Below, piece after piece: positions 13,101 to 24,480 of a stretch of 64,000 bases of DNA. Each line of letters starts with the position of its first letter. Position 1 is the stretch's first letter. The notes under the pieces are model-generated. The model ran no database searches and had not been told where the DNA came from. It saw only the letters and a list, made by a program, of their open reading frames with translations. The stretch is from Chionis minor (taxonomy: Eukaryota; Chordata; Aves; Charadriiformes; Chionididae). The stretch is taken from NCBI GenBank assembly GCA_013398295.1, contig VZSF01010491.1:699003-763002 (forward strand), in the 5' to 3' direction. A program made the position numbers and the translations under genes.

Positions 13101-16100
13101 ATTTGCAGCCAGCTAAAGCAAACCAAACCCAACAAAAATGCAACTCTGAGAAATCAGTCAAACCTCTCCATACAAGGGCTGGGAAGCTCCTTTTACACGA
13201 AGCCATTGCAAACTACACCCGATAGAGATCAGCTGAGGAAAGGAGAGGCTCAGGTGGGTTTTAATTCTCATTTTTTGCTTGCTACTCAAGTCGGGCTTAC
13301 AGATCCAACCAGATTTCTCTCTCTAGCATGCAAGACTTGCACAGCCCAGTTTGGCAGATTCTGTATTGTTCAGACAGAGGAATAACATCTTGTTACTAAT
13401 CATTGAAATCTGCATTTTATCTTGGCTTTACAGTACTGATACAACACATGGGGAGCGAGAATACTGGGTATTTTGCTTGCTTAGCAGGGGACAGAAGCTG
13501 CATTTTTGAGATAGGGAGAAGTCTTACAGAAGTTTCACAGAGTAATAGGGGGATCTAGCATGGAGGTCCTCAAAACATTTTCTGAATTTTTGAAAAATCA
13601 CAAGCTACTCAGTGAGAATAACACGACAACAGTAGTTACACAGAAACAGCATCTGCAGGGAGAGTATAGGAGGCATCCCCCTTTGCGGATAAAACATGGA
13701 TGTACAAGACATCAGTAATTCATCAGTTGCTAATTCCCGTCAGCAATTTCCTTCCTGCATAGTGCTTTTGTCCTGACTATTTTCAGTTTGGGTTTGGTAG
13801 GATTTCACATGGCTTTGCATGCTCCAGCCATGGCCAACCCAGCTTCCTGGCCAGCAGGCAGGATGCAGGATGCAGACGTCAGGGCCAGGAAGCAGCCTGG
13901 CGTCCCCCTGGCTTCTAGCAAGCTGTGATCATCAGCTGAAAGTTTGTTAATCCTACCTACTAAAAGAATAGCACCGATGCCCCGCCAAAGCCCAGGGGTT
14001 CCAAGACCTGGCACAGCCTTCACAATCAATCCTTTTGAAAGCTGCCTCAAAGAAAATCTACATGAGAACAAGCCATCTGTGGAGAGGCAGCCAGAGGAGC
14101 GCTCACTTTATTTGTCTGGGATATTTCTAGGTGCAGTACTCATATCACATCCCTGGTCATGCTCTCTCTCTTTTTCCAGGGCCATCCAGGTCGCTACCCA
14201 TGCAGGCCATTTGCTCAAGTCATGGAAATTTCATTTTGAAGCTGTGGCGTGCTTTCACCATTAAGCTTAACCATCAATGCCAGAGGACAGAAGCTCGTGG
14301 TTTGGTCTTCTGCCAAGGAGCCGTTGCAAAGCAGAGGAAAAGGAGTGCCTGGGTCAGGGGGATGCTACAGCCTGGCCCCTGGATGCTGGAAATGTGCACT
14401 GGAGAAGCTGGCGCCCAGCTGGGGAGGGCATAGCAGGCACAGTCCTACAGCTCCTGTCCCTTTTATGTCCCCACCACCCCTGAGGGCAGATGAAGGGACC
14501 TTACTCACGTGCATGGAGAGCGTGGGTTGGAGAGCACATCTGGCTGCTGTCTCCTGCCCTTATTTAAGGTTTCAGAAAGATCAATTGCTGCAGCACAAAG
14601 CAGAGGGTTTTCACATAAAGTCTGGTAAAGTCTGACATTTTTTATGGCAGCTTTTTTTCTCTGCAGGTGATTTATGCTCTTGCTGTATCACCTTTTTTTA
14701 GGCTTTTCCTCAGAGCACAGGATGAGCTCACAGCACCTCCTGCACCAGCAGCAGGGTCTGTGCAGGTTTTCCTGATGGAAAATGTGGGTTTGTGACAGAG
14801 CAGAGCAGGGCAGGGCAGGTGGCCCCAGTCCTCCCCAGCTGCCTTGTCTCCTCTCGAGGCACAGTGGGGGAAGTCACAGTCCAAATCCCACTGCCTCAAG
14901 GCAAACCATGGTCCAGCTTCTTCACATCCAGCATTTAAAGCAGTCATTTGTGTTCCTCCCTTTTGTTTGTGGTACCAAAGAAAACAACAAACAAGGAAAA
15001 TCTTGAAATCCATACTTGAAGGAAATGACTGAAAACTATTTTAATCCTTTGATCCTGTATAGACAGGTAATTCGGAAGCCCTGCAGTGTTGGGTTGCCAG
15101 TCCATTCTTCAGCGCTACAGAAAGACCCAGAAATCCATGTGATTTACCTCTTAAATAAGAGAATTAACATCCTGCAGGAATTCTGAGGGTGCTAAAGTCT
15201 ATTTAATATATTTACACAGCTCAATGCACTTTTTTCTTTCTTTTTTTTTTTTTTAAATTTCTTAGATTGATTTCCACTTACCCCGACAGACGTTACACAT
15301 TTTTTCCAAGGCAAGCCTGGAAGAGGAGTAATTTCCCAAGTTCATCTCACCTGCAGCACCCTTTGGGAATTGGGATTTTTGGAGGTCCTGCACTCAGTGC
15401 TCTGACCAGGAGACTTTCCCAACACAAGGGTCAGGCCAGGTGCAGGGCCAGCCAGGCAATTTCACATCAGACAGGATTTCCCCTTGTCCCAACCAGCAGT
15501 TCTCCTGCCTGGGTGGAGAGGCTCCTGCAGGACCCAAGATGCCATCCAGAAATGGGACCTACTTTTCTGCAGCAGGGGTGGGAATTGTCATCCCATGACT
15601 TCAGCACCATGCCAACAGCCCATGTCATGCTCACGTCCATGCTACTTGGCTGGGCTGAGGAACATGCCAGCATTTCACCACCATGGTCCCCGCTAGGACC
15701 AATACCACATCAGTGGTGGTTTTCAAGTAGGGGAAGGGCCACCACCTGTGGACGCACATTATGGGTGACTCATGGCATTTTGGTGAGCCTCATGAGCCGT
15801 TCCTCCTGCCTACCTCAGAAATTGTTTTAAAATGGAGAACTTTGGGTGGGGATGTACAACCCTCTCCGGGGAACTTTTTGATTGCAGGGCAGTGCAACTT
15901 GTGGCACGGTGCCAGAGAAGCAGTGCAGAGGGAGCAATTTACTTAGCCCTCAGCAGCGTTCAGCATCTCACAAGTGCTCAGCGACAAGCACTGTCACGCT
16001 AAAGCCCATTATTACCACGGCTGTTCACATGTTCTTAAATTTCCCATCGCCAGAGCAGGAAGAGTTTCAGCCTGGCACATGGAAAGTAATATTACAAAGA

Positions 16101-17975
16101 GAAAAATACTCTCAAAGCCACGCTCCTAGCAAGCCCTGTGGCCTGATAATCTCCTGAATATGGTGATGGAGAAAGGATCCATCCAGCACTTAGAACAGCA
16201 AAGACCATCTTTAAAAGCAGAAGCACGCAGAAAAGGAGCGCTTCAACTTTTTAATGTGGGAGGTGAATCCACCTCTCACAGCCACCCTGAGCCCATGGCA
16301 GGCGCCTGCAGCAAAGCCCCCTGCCAGCACTGAAACCCCCTCCTGCTAACTACTGCACCAAACTGCTACGCCTCTCCATGCACTCTTTTATGGGTACAAC
16401 AAGCTAAGTTAATCATAGTCACACATAATGAGTAATTCTGATACCTCTGATCATTACTCGTTTTTACCAATCTCAGTGACTGCTTGTGCACATGGATGAA
16501 GAGAGGATCTTCAGTCACATGACACCAATTTTATAATAAATTCTTCATTAGCTGAAATGGAGGCAGGCCTTGGAATTCATTATTTGCATCATAAAGCTTC
16601 CCGTTTCCTCATCCCCGACCCCCCCCCCAAAAAAAATAAATTAGTTATTTTTACTCCTTTGTGTTACACATAAATTCCAGAGGCAGGATTAGCTTTGGCT
16701 AATATCCTCTCCCGATTTAAAGGATTTTTTCATCCAAAAGAACATATTCATCTTAAATTCGAGGTTTCTGATATGGGTGGTTTGAGGAAGCATCCATGCC
16801 ACCAAGGCTCTTAGCCTGCCAGAAACAAGACACAGGGCGCAAGTGCGCATCCAAGCCGCTGCCAGCCAGGAAAGCGCAGGGAGGAGGGCAGGGACACCCT
16901 GAGCCTTTAAGCCCTAGCATGGAAAATAGCAACTGAACATGGAGCAAACATCCCAGACAACAAATTCCTCTGAAATTTTTGCTACCCGCTGCAGGGGAAG
17001 CAGGGTTTCCAGCAAACTTGGGGCTGGCTGCTGCCGCCGGCCGCCACAGCCCACCCAGGAGCATCAGGCACAGATGCAGAAGGGAGTCAGCTCCCCGCTG
17101 GATTTTAAGCTTTGGTCCTGCCCCATTGATTGCTCCTCTCTCCCCAGCCACCTGCAGGGATGACCACAGCGCAGCTCAGGCGAAGCCTGACGGGCACATC
17201 AACCCCAGCTACCAGTGCAGCCATGGACTTCACACGCTGCTTCAGAGACAAAGCCCTGGAGTTTGTGCGTGTGCTTGGCACCAGAGAAGCCCAGATGTCT
17301 CCATCTTCCTGGGTGTTGGGCTTGATGCCCTCCAGATGGCATCTTGATTCCTTGCAGCTTCGCTGATGGAGTTACAGGGTGTGGACTGGCTCTGTGTTTC
17401 AGCCCCCCTGGCCTCTCCCCACCCTGCTGGGGCACATTTGCCAAGCCCAGCATGTTTTCATCATGCCTTTCTCCACCAGGCGGTGAAGAGAGTGACAGTT
17501 TAAGCCTACAGAAAACACAGGTAGCAAGCTGGTAACTCAGCCATTTAAGAAAGGGGAAAAAAAAAAGGCAGTTTGAGCTGGCTGGCTAGAGCCAGCACTC
17601 AGCACCATCCTGGGTGACAAGGACCAGACACTCCCCGCCTGCAGCTTCCACTCACATGTCCATCCTAGAGACGGTTAGAAATACTGTGCTCCTTCAGAAA
17701 ACTAATCATTGTCTTTAGTCTAAATACAAGAGGAAAAGAGTTCATTTTTAGGTTGAACTATTGTTTTCTAGCTTTACTCTTTCCAGCATGAGAAGCATGT
17801 TTCAGCATTGTGGTCCTTTTTGCAGTGATACAGGCGCAGATCTTGTGCCTGTACTTCAGTTCTTTTAAAAGCTCTTGTGACCTCCAGAAGCGGTGCACCA
17901 AGGTTTGACTCAAATTTTCCATTGCACTAAATTCCCCTTCGGTGAGATGCTGCAGTCTCATCTGCCCTTTTTTTG
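10102..17975. other. Intergenic upstream flank of CD180, no recognisable gene
   Basis: The longest frame here (about 187 codons, 15267-15830) has no recognisable domain and no homologue I can recall. A T tract lies at 15241-15254 and a C10/A8 run near 16620-16637. I see no clear transposon in this stretch. Confidence 0.5.
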
Positions 17976-18150
17976 CTCTTCCTCTTATTTCACGCTGAAC
18001 TGACTCCTCTGCACTTAGTGGGGATGTTCCACTCTACACAAACATAAAGACCAATTTCCCTCGCTTTTCATTTTAAAAAAATCTGTTCTGCCTCAGAAAA
18101 GTATCAGTGCACAGTCATTTGACTATATTTAAAGTAGGGAAGTTCCTCTT
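17976..18150. promoter_or_regulatory. CD180: Candidate CD180 proximal promoter with PU.1-like sites
   Basis: Upstream of the CD180 start there are two GAGGAA cores on the minus strand: AAGAGGAAGAG at 17976-17986 and AAGAGGAACT at 18141-18150. An AT-rich TATATTTAA string lies at 18124-18132. GAGGAA is the core bound by the myeloid and B-lymphoid ETS factor PU.1, which fits where CD180 is expressed. Spacing to a transcription start is unknown; this is motif matching only. Confidence 0.3.
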
Positions 18151-18331
18151 TCAATCCAAAACTACTGTTTTGCTCACACTGAACCCAGGAGGTTCAGCAA
18201 GCATTTCTTTTCCTTACAACCTCCTCTCTAGCCGACTCACCCGGTTTGTCTGACCTTTGCTGCTCTGTCTCGCTTTTGTTAAGGGAAGATAGCACAAGAT
18301 CATCCATTTTCACAACCTGTCTCACTCCATA

Positions 18332-18421
18332 ATGGCCTGGGATCTATATTTTTTGATTTTCACTATGCTGGCCTGCGTTAGCTGCGAAGCACCCAGCGTC
18401 GCGGAGATGATGTGCACGGAG
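18332..18421 (+). CDS. CD180: CD180 coding exon 1 (signal peptide)
   Basis: Encodes residues 1-30: a hydrophobic leader (LYFLIFTMLACVSC) followed by the first residues of the mature protein, ending MMCTE. The donor GAG|GTGAGT is strong and leaves phase 0. Open frame continues past the donor for over 100 codons, but that extension has no LRR character and is intron. Confidence 0.92.
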
Positions 18422-21400
18422 GTGAGTGACAGCCACTGGTCCCTGCTGAGATACAGGAGCCATGTGTGTAGAGGATCGGTCCCCGGTGAATACTTGACTG
18501 CTGGTGTCCTGCTGTTTTCAGTTCCTGAGGGGCTTCTCTCAGGGGGATCTGGAGGTCTTCATTGGAGAAACAAGGCTGGTGTCTCGAGATGTGCTGAGGG
18601 ACATCAGTCACTGTCCCTCCTGCTTCTCCTCATACCCATGCATCCACGCACCCTCATGTCCTCTCCTGTCGCTGCCGGAGACTTTGGGAGCCCATCAAAC
18701 CAGCACTGCTCTTCACCTCCCAGGGAGCTGGAAGGACGATGAGGTTTCACAGGGGTGTTTAGCAGGTATCAAAGCTAGACAGATAGCTAGAGGACAGATA
18801 TAAGGATTTTGGTCGCACGCCTGTGCTCTCCATACAGGACTTTGTACACAGTGGTGGGATGATGGTGTCTCTATTTGTCATTTGGTCGATGTGTGATACC
18901 ACATGAGAATAGGAAGAAAGCACCAGAGTTTTTCCAGGGGCAAGGGAAAAGGCTGACCTATAAGATTTTTATTTTATTATTTTATGTGTGGGGCACAAGG
19001 GAAAACAAAAGTAAGGATCTTGATTCAGGGATGAAGCACTGTGGAAACCCAGCCCTACGCAGGGCACATTTGGGGCCAATAACAAATTCCTCACTGAATT
19101 AAATGTACAAATCCCCGAGCACCCTGAGTCTCACACCAGGAACCCCGAGGGGATGGTTGTTCCTCAGGTCCCCATGAGAGCTGCTCCCGAAGCATACAGA
19201 GAGACCTTACTCACTAATTTATTTGAATGTTCTCATTTATAGTGACAGCTGAACATTTTTTAATGTCTAAACCACATGTCACAGCAGTTCTTTGCTTGTC
19301 CGTATTGAAAGCATTGGCTTTTCTAAGACTGTATTTCGCCATTTCTATAGTTACCAGTTATTTCAGCGCTTCCAGGCTAGAGCCAAGCCCCCGCGCTACA
19401 GCAGGCACTGGGCTGGCTTGCTGCCCCTCAGGTCATGCCAAGTGCCCAGCCATGGGAAGCGCGGGTCCACCCCAGCCTGCTGGTGCTGGGGCCGGTGCAG
19501 TCCCCTGCCCCACCTTGGAGCAGAGCTGCGGCTGGCCCCAGCACACCGAGGGGAGAGGGGCAGTGGAGGAGCCGCACTGTCCATCTGCGTGGGGTGTTAT
19601 GTTGTGACAGTCCCCCTCTGCTGCCAGCATCTCTCTGCCCCTGCCATGGCGCTCCCCGGCACCCTCCGCTTACAGCGCTCGTGCCTATAGCAAAGGAAGA
19701 AAGTGTTCACCATGTCCAGCTTGTGGTTTGCAACAATACTGCTGTTTCCCCTCCAGCGAGGTTACCAGATGGGCAGAGACATGGTTTGGTCTCACTCCCA
19801 GCCTCGTGTGGACAGAAGGACCCGAAAGTTGTGCACTGTTCCCCAGGGTCCACCCATGTGCACTTCAAAGAACCCTGGTGAGCCACGTGCTTCCACCCCA
19901 TGGGGCACACTCCTGCACTGTCCTCTGCTCGCCACAGACTCGAGGGTCCAGTGCGTTTCTCACTGGACATCCCACACCTGCACTTGCTTTCTTTGGGCTA
20001 ATAGAATAACTTCGAATCTCATTAAAGCGGTCAGACTGGCCAACTGTGCAATACGTGCTTCTACTTCCCTACAAGCAGAAGGTCTCCAAGCTTCCTGGCA
20101 GGACATTAGCAAAGCTGCAGCTCCCACATGGCCCCGGGGACCCCGTCCCTCCCAGTCTGGCCCTGTAACCACCCAGGGCTTCCTCTGGGAGCCGGGCTGG
20201 GCGAGGAGGAGGGTGGCACTGCGTTGGCTGCGCCCCTGCTCCCCATTGCAGCTTGGCCACTGGGACAAGCGCGACACTCTGAGTGTCTCCACTGCCTTGA
20301 ACGTCTGTGGCACAGTATTCCAGGGCAGCGTTTCCCTGCATGCCATAGTCCCAGGCTCTGGTTAACTTTCATGTAATCAGCAGGCAAAGGCGGGTCAAGC
20401 ACATTTAATGAATTTCCCCACCATCCAGAGTAGACTTCTCTACATAACAGATCGATTTATTTTCAGTTAAACTAAAAATGTTTCATAGACATTTTAAAGA
20501 CTCAGCGTATGAGATATGATCTTCATCTAGCCTGAGCTAAACCTTCTCACCATCCTCCCACTGCAGTGTGTAACTGCAGTTCAGACCCAATTAATTTGGA
20601 CATGTTCCTTCTAGAACCACTCCCAGACCAGCTCTTTTTTACCTCGTCTCTGCAAGGTTTTCTTAAGACTTCTCTTAGAAGAAGCTTTGTTACAAGACTC
20701 ATGAAATTCAGAATTTAAGACTACCTTGTGGGGATTCTGTCTTAGAGGTTAATAATTCATTCAGAAGAGTAAACACTCCTTATATGTGCTAACTTTGATA
20801 AGAAAGTACTACAGATGAGACACCCTTCAAATTAGTACAAGAGATTCAAGGCGTTCATTTTAAAAACACACTCCATGAAACCCCAGGGTTTTGTATTGCA
20901 AACCTGCACTAAGGCTTCCTAGGGTTCTGATTGCTATGTTTTTAAATAATTCAAAATTCTGGGGTTTTTTTTGTAATGCCATAGTTTCCTATTTATATTC
21001 ACAGTACGTAACTCTTGCAGTCTTGCTATATATTTTTCCACAGATTACAGTAAATAAAAGCTATAGCTGTGAAGGTTTAGGACTGAGGGAGATTCCTGAC
21101 AAACTACCAGTCACAACCGAAAGCCTTGACTTCAGCTTCAACGTGCTCCCTTCCCTCCAGAATTCAACCTTCTCTGAGTTGAAGTCTCTTCTCTACTTGG
21201 ACTTGACAAGGTATGGCAGAGCGTCCTCACTTCTGCAGATCAGGCTGGTCAAACCCCCTGCCCAAAGCCAGGTTCTGGAGCACACCAGAGCAGCATCTGC
21301 CTGCCTTCGCAGGGAAACAGCCTGAAGCACTTGCACACAGCTGTGAAGTATTTTGATAAGCAGAGGTTGATACACTTGGGCAATATCTAGGCTTCTCCTC

Positions 21401-23613
21401 TGTTGATAATCATTTGCAGGACAGTGGGGGAAAGAAATCACATTTTCCACTTATAACTGCTACTAAGACAGTAGTGATAGCAAAGTCACCAAAGTAATTT
21501 TTTAATTGAATTTTCTATGAAGATTCTGTTCTGTAAACCCTGGAGAAAGACAGGTTTGGTCCTTGTAAATGCTCGGTTTTTTTATAGGAAAAGAGACTTG
21601 CATTTTATTAAACCGGGCACTAAAAACCTCATGTCTCCCTGGCTTCTACAAATACCTCCACACACCCATCATTTCAGGGCAGGTTTTTCTTCCCACCAGT
21701 ACCCTGTATTTCAATGTGAGCTTACAAATACCAGGCCAGTGTCACTGTAAAAGACAGACACTTTTGTCCCGGTGAAGGCAAGCGATCATGAATTCTTACA
21801 GATATGAAGTACAGCTTGGGTTATCACATATAGTGGGGGAGTTTTGTGACACAGGCCACTGATGCTGGTTTCTTTTGATTTCTCAAGGTGTCAGATCAAT
21901 TGGGTGTATGATGGTGCCTTTCATAGCAACAAGCAGCTGAAGACAATCGTGCTGACGGGAAACCTGCTCATGTTTCTGTCTGACACAGCATTCATTGGCC
22001 CGCAGTCCCTGAAGCAGCTCGTCTTAACACAGACGGGAATTAGCAGTATGTCCTTCATTCCAATGGCAAATCTGGACAGCCTGGATACCCTCATCTTGGG
22101 CAGCAACCACATCTCTTCACTGCAGCTTCCTCCCAACTTTCCCACTCAGAACCTCAAATACCTTGACTTTCAAATGAACAACATAAGAGCAATCACAGCA
22201 GAAGATGTCCGCGTTCTGCAGAAGACCAGCAATATGACTCTCATCTTTAAAGGCAACGACATTACATACATTGAACCTGGAGCTTTCCAGTCCCATTTCT
22301 ACAGTTTGGACTTCGGCGGCTGCGCTGACATCCCTGGGGTCCTGGTGGGCATACAGAACTCCACAGCCGAGACCCTTTGGCTGGGAACATTTCACGGTAT
22401 GGAAAAGCAGCCCCACATAAGCCCAGATGTTTTACAAGGCCTCTGTAACGTCTCTGTCAGGGATCTCTATCTGCAGCTTCGGCACTTCAGAAACCTAAAC
22501 GCTGACACGTTTCAGTGCCTGACCAGGCTCCGAAAGCTAGACCTAACTCAAACCCACATCAGCGCGTTGCCCCCTGGCATCAGCAGCATGAACTCAATAG
22601 CAGAGTTAGTTCTCAATGTGAACTCCTTCAAGCACCTCTGCAACATCAGCTCTGCTTCCTTCCCCTCCCTCACCCACCTCCATATCAAGGGGAACTTGCA
22701 GCTCCTGCAGCTGGGCTCTGGCTGTTTGAAGAACCTGGCAAAGCTTCAACATCTCGATTTAAGTAAGAGTCATGTTGAAAGCTTCGACTGCTGTAATGAA
22801 GCCCTGAGTGGTTTGAGCAGTCTTCGGTACCTGAATCTGAGCCACAACATAAAGCTCCACCTCCAGGATGTGCTCATTAAGGACAGTGCTAACCTGGAGC
22901 TGCTGGACCTAGCTTTCACTCCTCTTCATATCAACACTTCACAGGGTCCTTTCCAAAACTTGCATCTCTTGCAAGTGCTGAATCTTTCCTCCTCCCGCAT
23001 TAATACTAGCAATCAGCATCTCTTCCAAGGCTTGGAAAACCTCATGCTCTTGGACCTTAGTCAAAATAACTTTGAGTCAGGGATCATGCCAAATGACAAA
23101 CTGTTCCAAGAGCTATCCAATTTAGAGGTGCTAATTTTATCATCCTGTGAACTGACAGCAATAGGTGGCCAGGCATTTCACAGCCTCAAGAAGTTACGGC
23201 ATGTCGATCTGAGCCACAACAAACTTACTGCATTCACCACAGAGGCATTTTCAAACCTCAAGAGCATCTATCTTAATTTTGCCCACAACAGGATCCGTAT
23301 TGTACCACGTGACAAGCTAGCATCCCTAGCTGGCCGCTGCATAATCAATTTAAGTTACAACCCTCTGGACTGCACCTGCTCCAATATTGGTTTAATCACC
23401 TGGTACAAGCAGAATCTGGATAAAATTGAAGACCCTGAAGGAACGACATGCTCTGAACCCAAATTGCTAGCTGGGGCTCAGCTGGCCACCGTCTCACTAT
23501 CTTGTGGGATCAGCACGGCAGGAATCATGGCAATTGTCCTGGCTATTTTATCCTGTGGTGCCATCTTCATTTGGGGTGCTTGCTACTTCAAGCAAAATTA
23601 CCAGCAAATATAA
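18332..23613 (+). CDS. CD180: CD180 (RP105), LRR receptor related to TLR4 without TIR domain; three exons
   Basis: The join 18332-18421, 21044-21210, 21888-23613 gives 1983 nt and 660 residues, against 661 in human from memory. Both introns are GT-AG and keep frame. The product has a signal peptide (about 1-18), many leucine-rich repeats, a C-terminal LRR cap with four cysteines (about 577-625: CTC, then C and C), one membrane helix (about 630-653) and a seven-residue tail. Roughly ten N-glycosylation sequons are visible. Known role of the family: a surface receptor complexed with MD-1 (LY86) on B cells, dendritic cells and macrophages that modulates TLR4 signalling. The LTRCQINW, GSNHIS and NPLDCTCSNI segments match CD180 specifically rather than TLR4. 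The start has a good context (A at -3, G at +4), with an in-frame TAG upstream at 18290. Confidence 0.96.
18422..21043 (+). other. CD180: CD180 intron 1 (2.6 kb)
   Basis: A phase 0 intron from GTGAGT to a TTTTTCCACAG acceptor. It is GC-richer between about 19.4 and 20.4 kb, where several overlapping chance frames exist in both strands (up to 220 codons). None has a domain I recognise. No transposon is recognised. Confidence 0.85.
21044..21210 (+). CDS. CD180: CD180 coding exon 2 (LRR N-terminal part)
   Basis: Encodes residues 31-85 and two bases of Arg86, beginning ITVNKSYSCEGLGL and ending LLYLDLT. It carries the N-terminal cap cysteine and the first LRR (LDFSFNVLPSLQNSTF). The acceptor is CCACAG|ATT and the donor ACAAG|GTATGG. 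A nearer AG at 21048-21049 would open with a stop, and one at 21019-21020 shifts frame, so 21044 is chosen. Confidence 0.93.
21211..21887 (+). other. CD180: CD180 intron 2 (677 bp)
   Basis: A phase 2 intron from GTATGG to a TTTGATTTCTCAAG acceptor. Unique sequence; no repeat or RNA gene seen. Confidence 0.88.
21888..23613 (+). CDS. CD180: CD180 coding exon 3 (main LRR array, cap, membrane helix, tail)
   Basis: Completes Arg86 and encodes residues 87-660 and the stop. It starts CQINWVYDGAF and carries repeated LxxLxLxxN units such as LRYLNLSHN, LMLLDLSQNN and LRHVDLSHN. The cap NPLDCTCSNIGLITWYKQ follows, then the helix GIMAIVLAILSCGAIFIWGA and the tail KQNYQQI. No TIR domain follows, as expected for CD180. 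The large single exon for the whole ectodomain is typical of this gene. Confidence 0.97.
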
Positions 23614-24480
23614 GTTTTTGATAGAGATGTAGAAAAGATGTACAGCAATTTTATTAAGATGAAAGACAATTTATTGTGACTTGTATTTTCTTAACTTTTG
23701 TAATACCCTTTTTTATTTGCATTATAACTTTGAGAAGAATAATGAAAAAAATTTATTTGACAACTAGAAAAACAAACTATGACCTGAACCTTGAACACGA
23801 GTAGCTTCTTTTATAGATAAATCCCAGTTCAAGTCAATGTTAGTCCTGGTGTCCCAGCTACTATAGCTAACACATCTGTAAAGGGAAGATCCAAGGGCCA
23901 AAATGGAAACTTTGTTCTCTTTAAAAAACAGAAAACCAACCCACCACCACCACCTTCCTCCCCCCCCGCAAAAAGAATTTAAAAAAAGCAAACCAACCAA
24001 ACCCTCACCCTCTATCAAACACTCCTGAAAAACAAAGTTATTTAAAAGCTGCTAGTAGTCTACCCTGCTCTGCTAAAAAGAAAAAAGCTTTCTGTGAAGA
24101 ACAGGCACAACATTCATAGTCACAGAAGACCCACTCCTGCAGGACTAACAGAAATAGCCTGTATCATCTCTCTGATTTCTTTAAAATATTTTCAATCTTT
24201 ATAAAGTAAAGGGGATAAAACTAGAGACAGCAAAGGGGGCGGTGCAGTGGGGAGCAGCAGCCTCACCCCACATGTGCAGAGGAGCACAGGTCTTGGTGCT
24301 GACAGCTGCTTCACATTGCTCCTCGCTTGTGCCCCTGGAGTGAAGTCAGGCTCTCTTCGCTCCAACAGGATATACAACAGCGAGGCAGGAAAAAAAAGAC
24401 AGGCTTATTATTTACTTTTACTAAACAATCAAATCCCTTCTTCTGCCATCACATGTGAATAAATCCAGTGGCAAGACAGA
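23614..24480 (+). other. CD180: CD180 3' UTR, extent uncertain
   Basis: AT-rich sequence after the stop. The first canonical AATAAA is at 24458-24463. An earlier non-canonical AATAAT lies near 23739. A low-complexity AAACCAACC/CACCACC-type run occupies about 23930-24010. RNA data would be needed to place the end. Confidence 0.4.

Noticed and set aside
15267..15830. 187-codon plus-strand frame
   Set aside because: No recognisable domain, homologue or splice context; upstream of CD180 in a gene-poor flank.
18332..18742. 136-codon single-exon reading of CD180 exon 1
   Set aside because: The frame runs through a strong GTGAGT donor at 18422. The part after it is intronic and unlike an LRR protein, whereas splicing to 21044 restores CD180.
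19703..20365. 220-codon plus-strand frame with long antisense frames opposite
   Set aside because: It lies inside CD180 intron 1 in GC-rich DNA. Open frames occur in several phases on both strands and none has a recognisable domain.
22117..22416. Minus-strand frames across CD180 exon 3
   Set aside because: Shadows of the LRR coding sequence.
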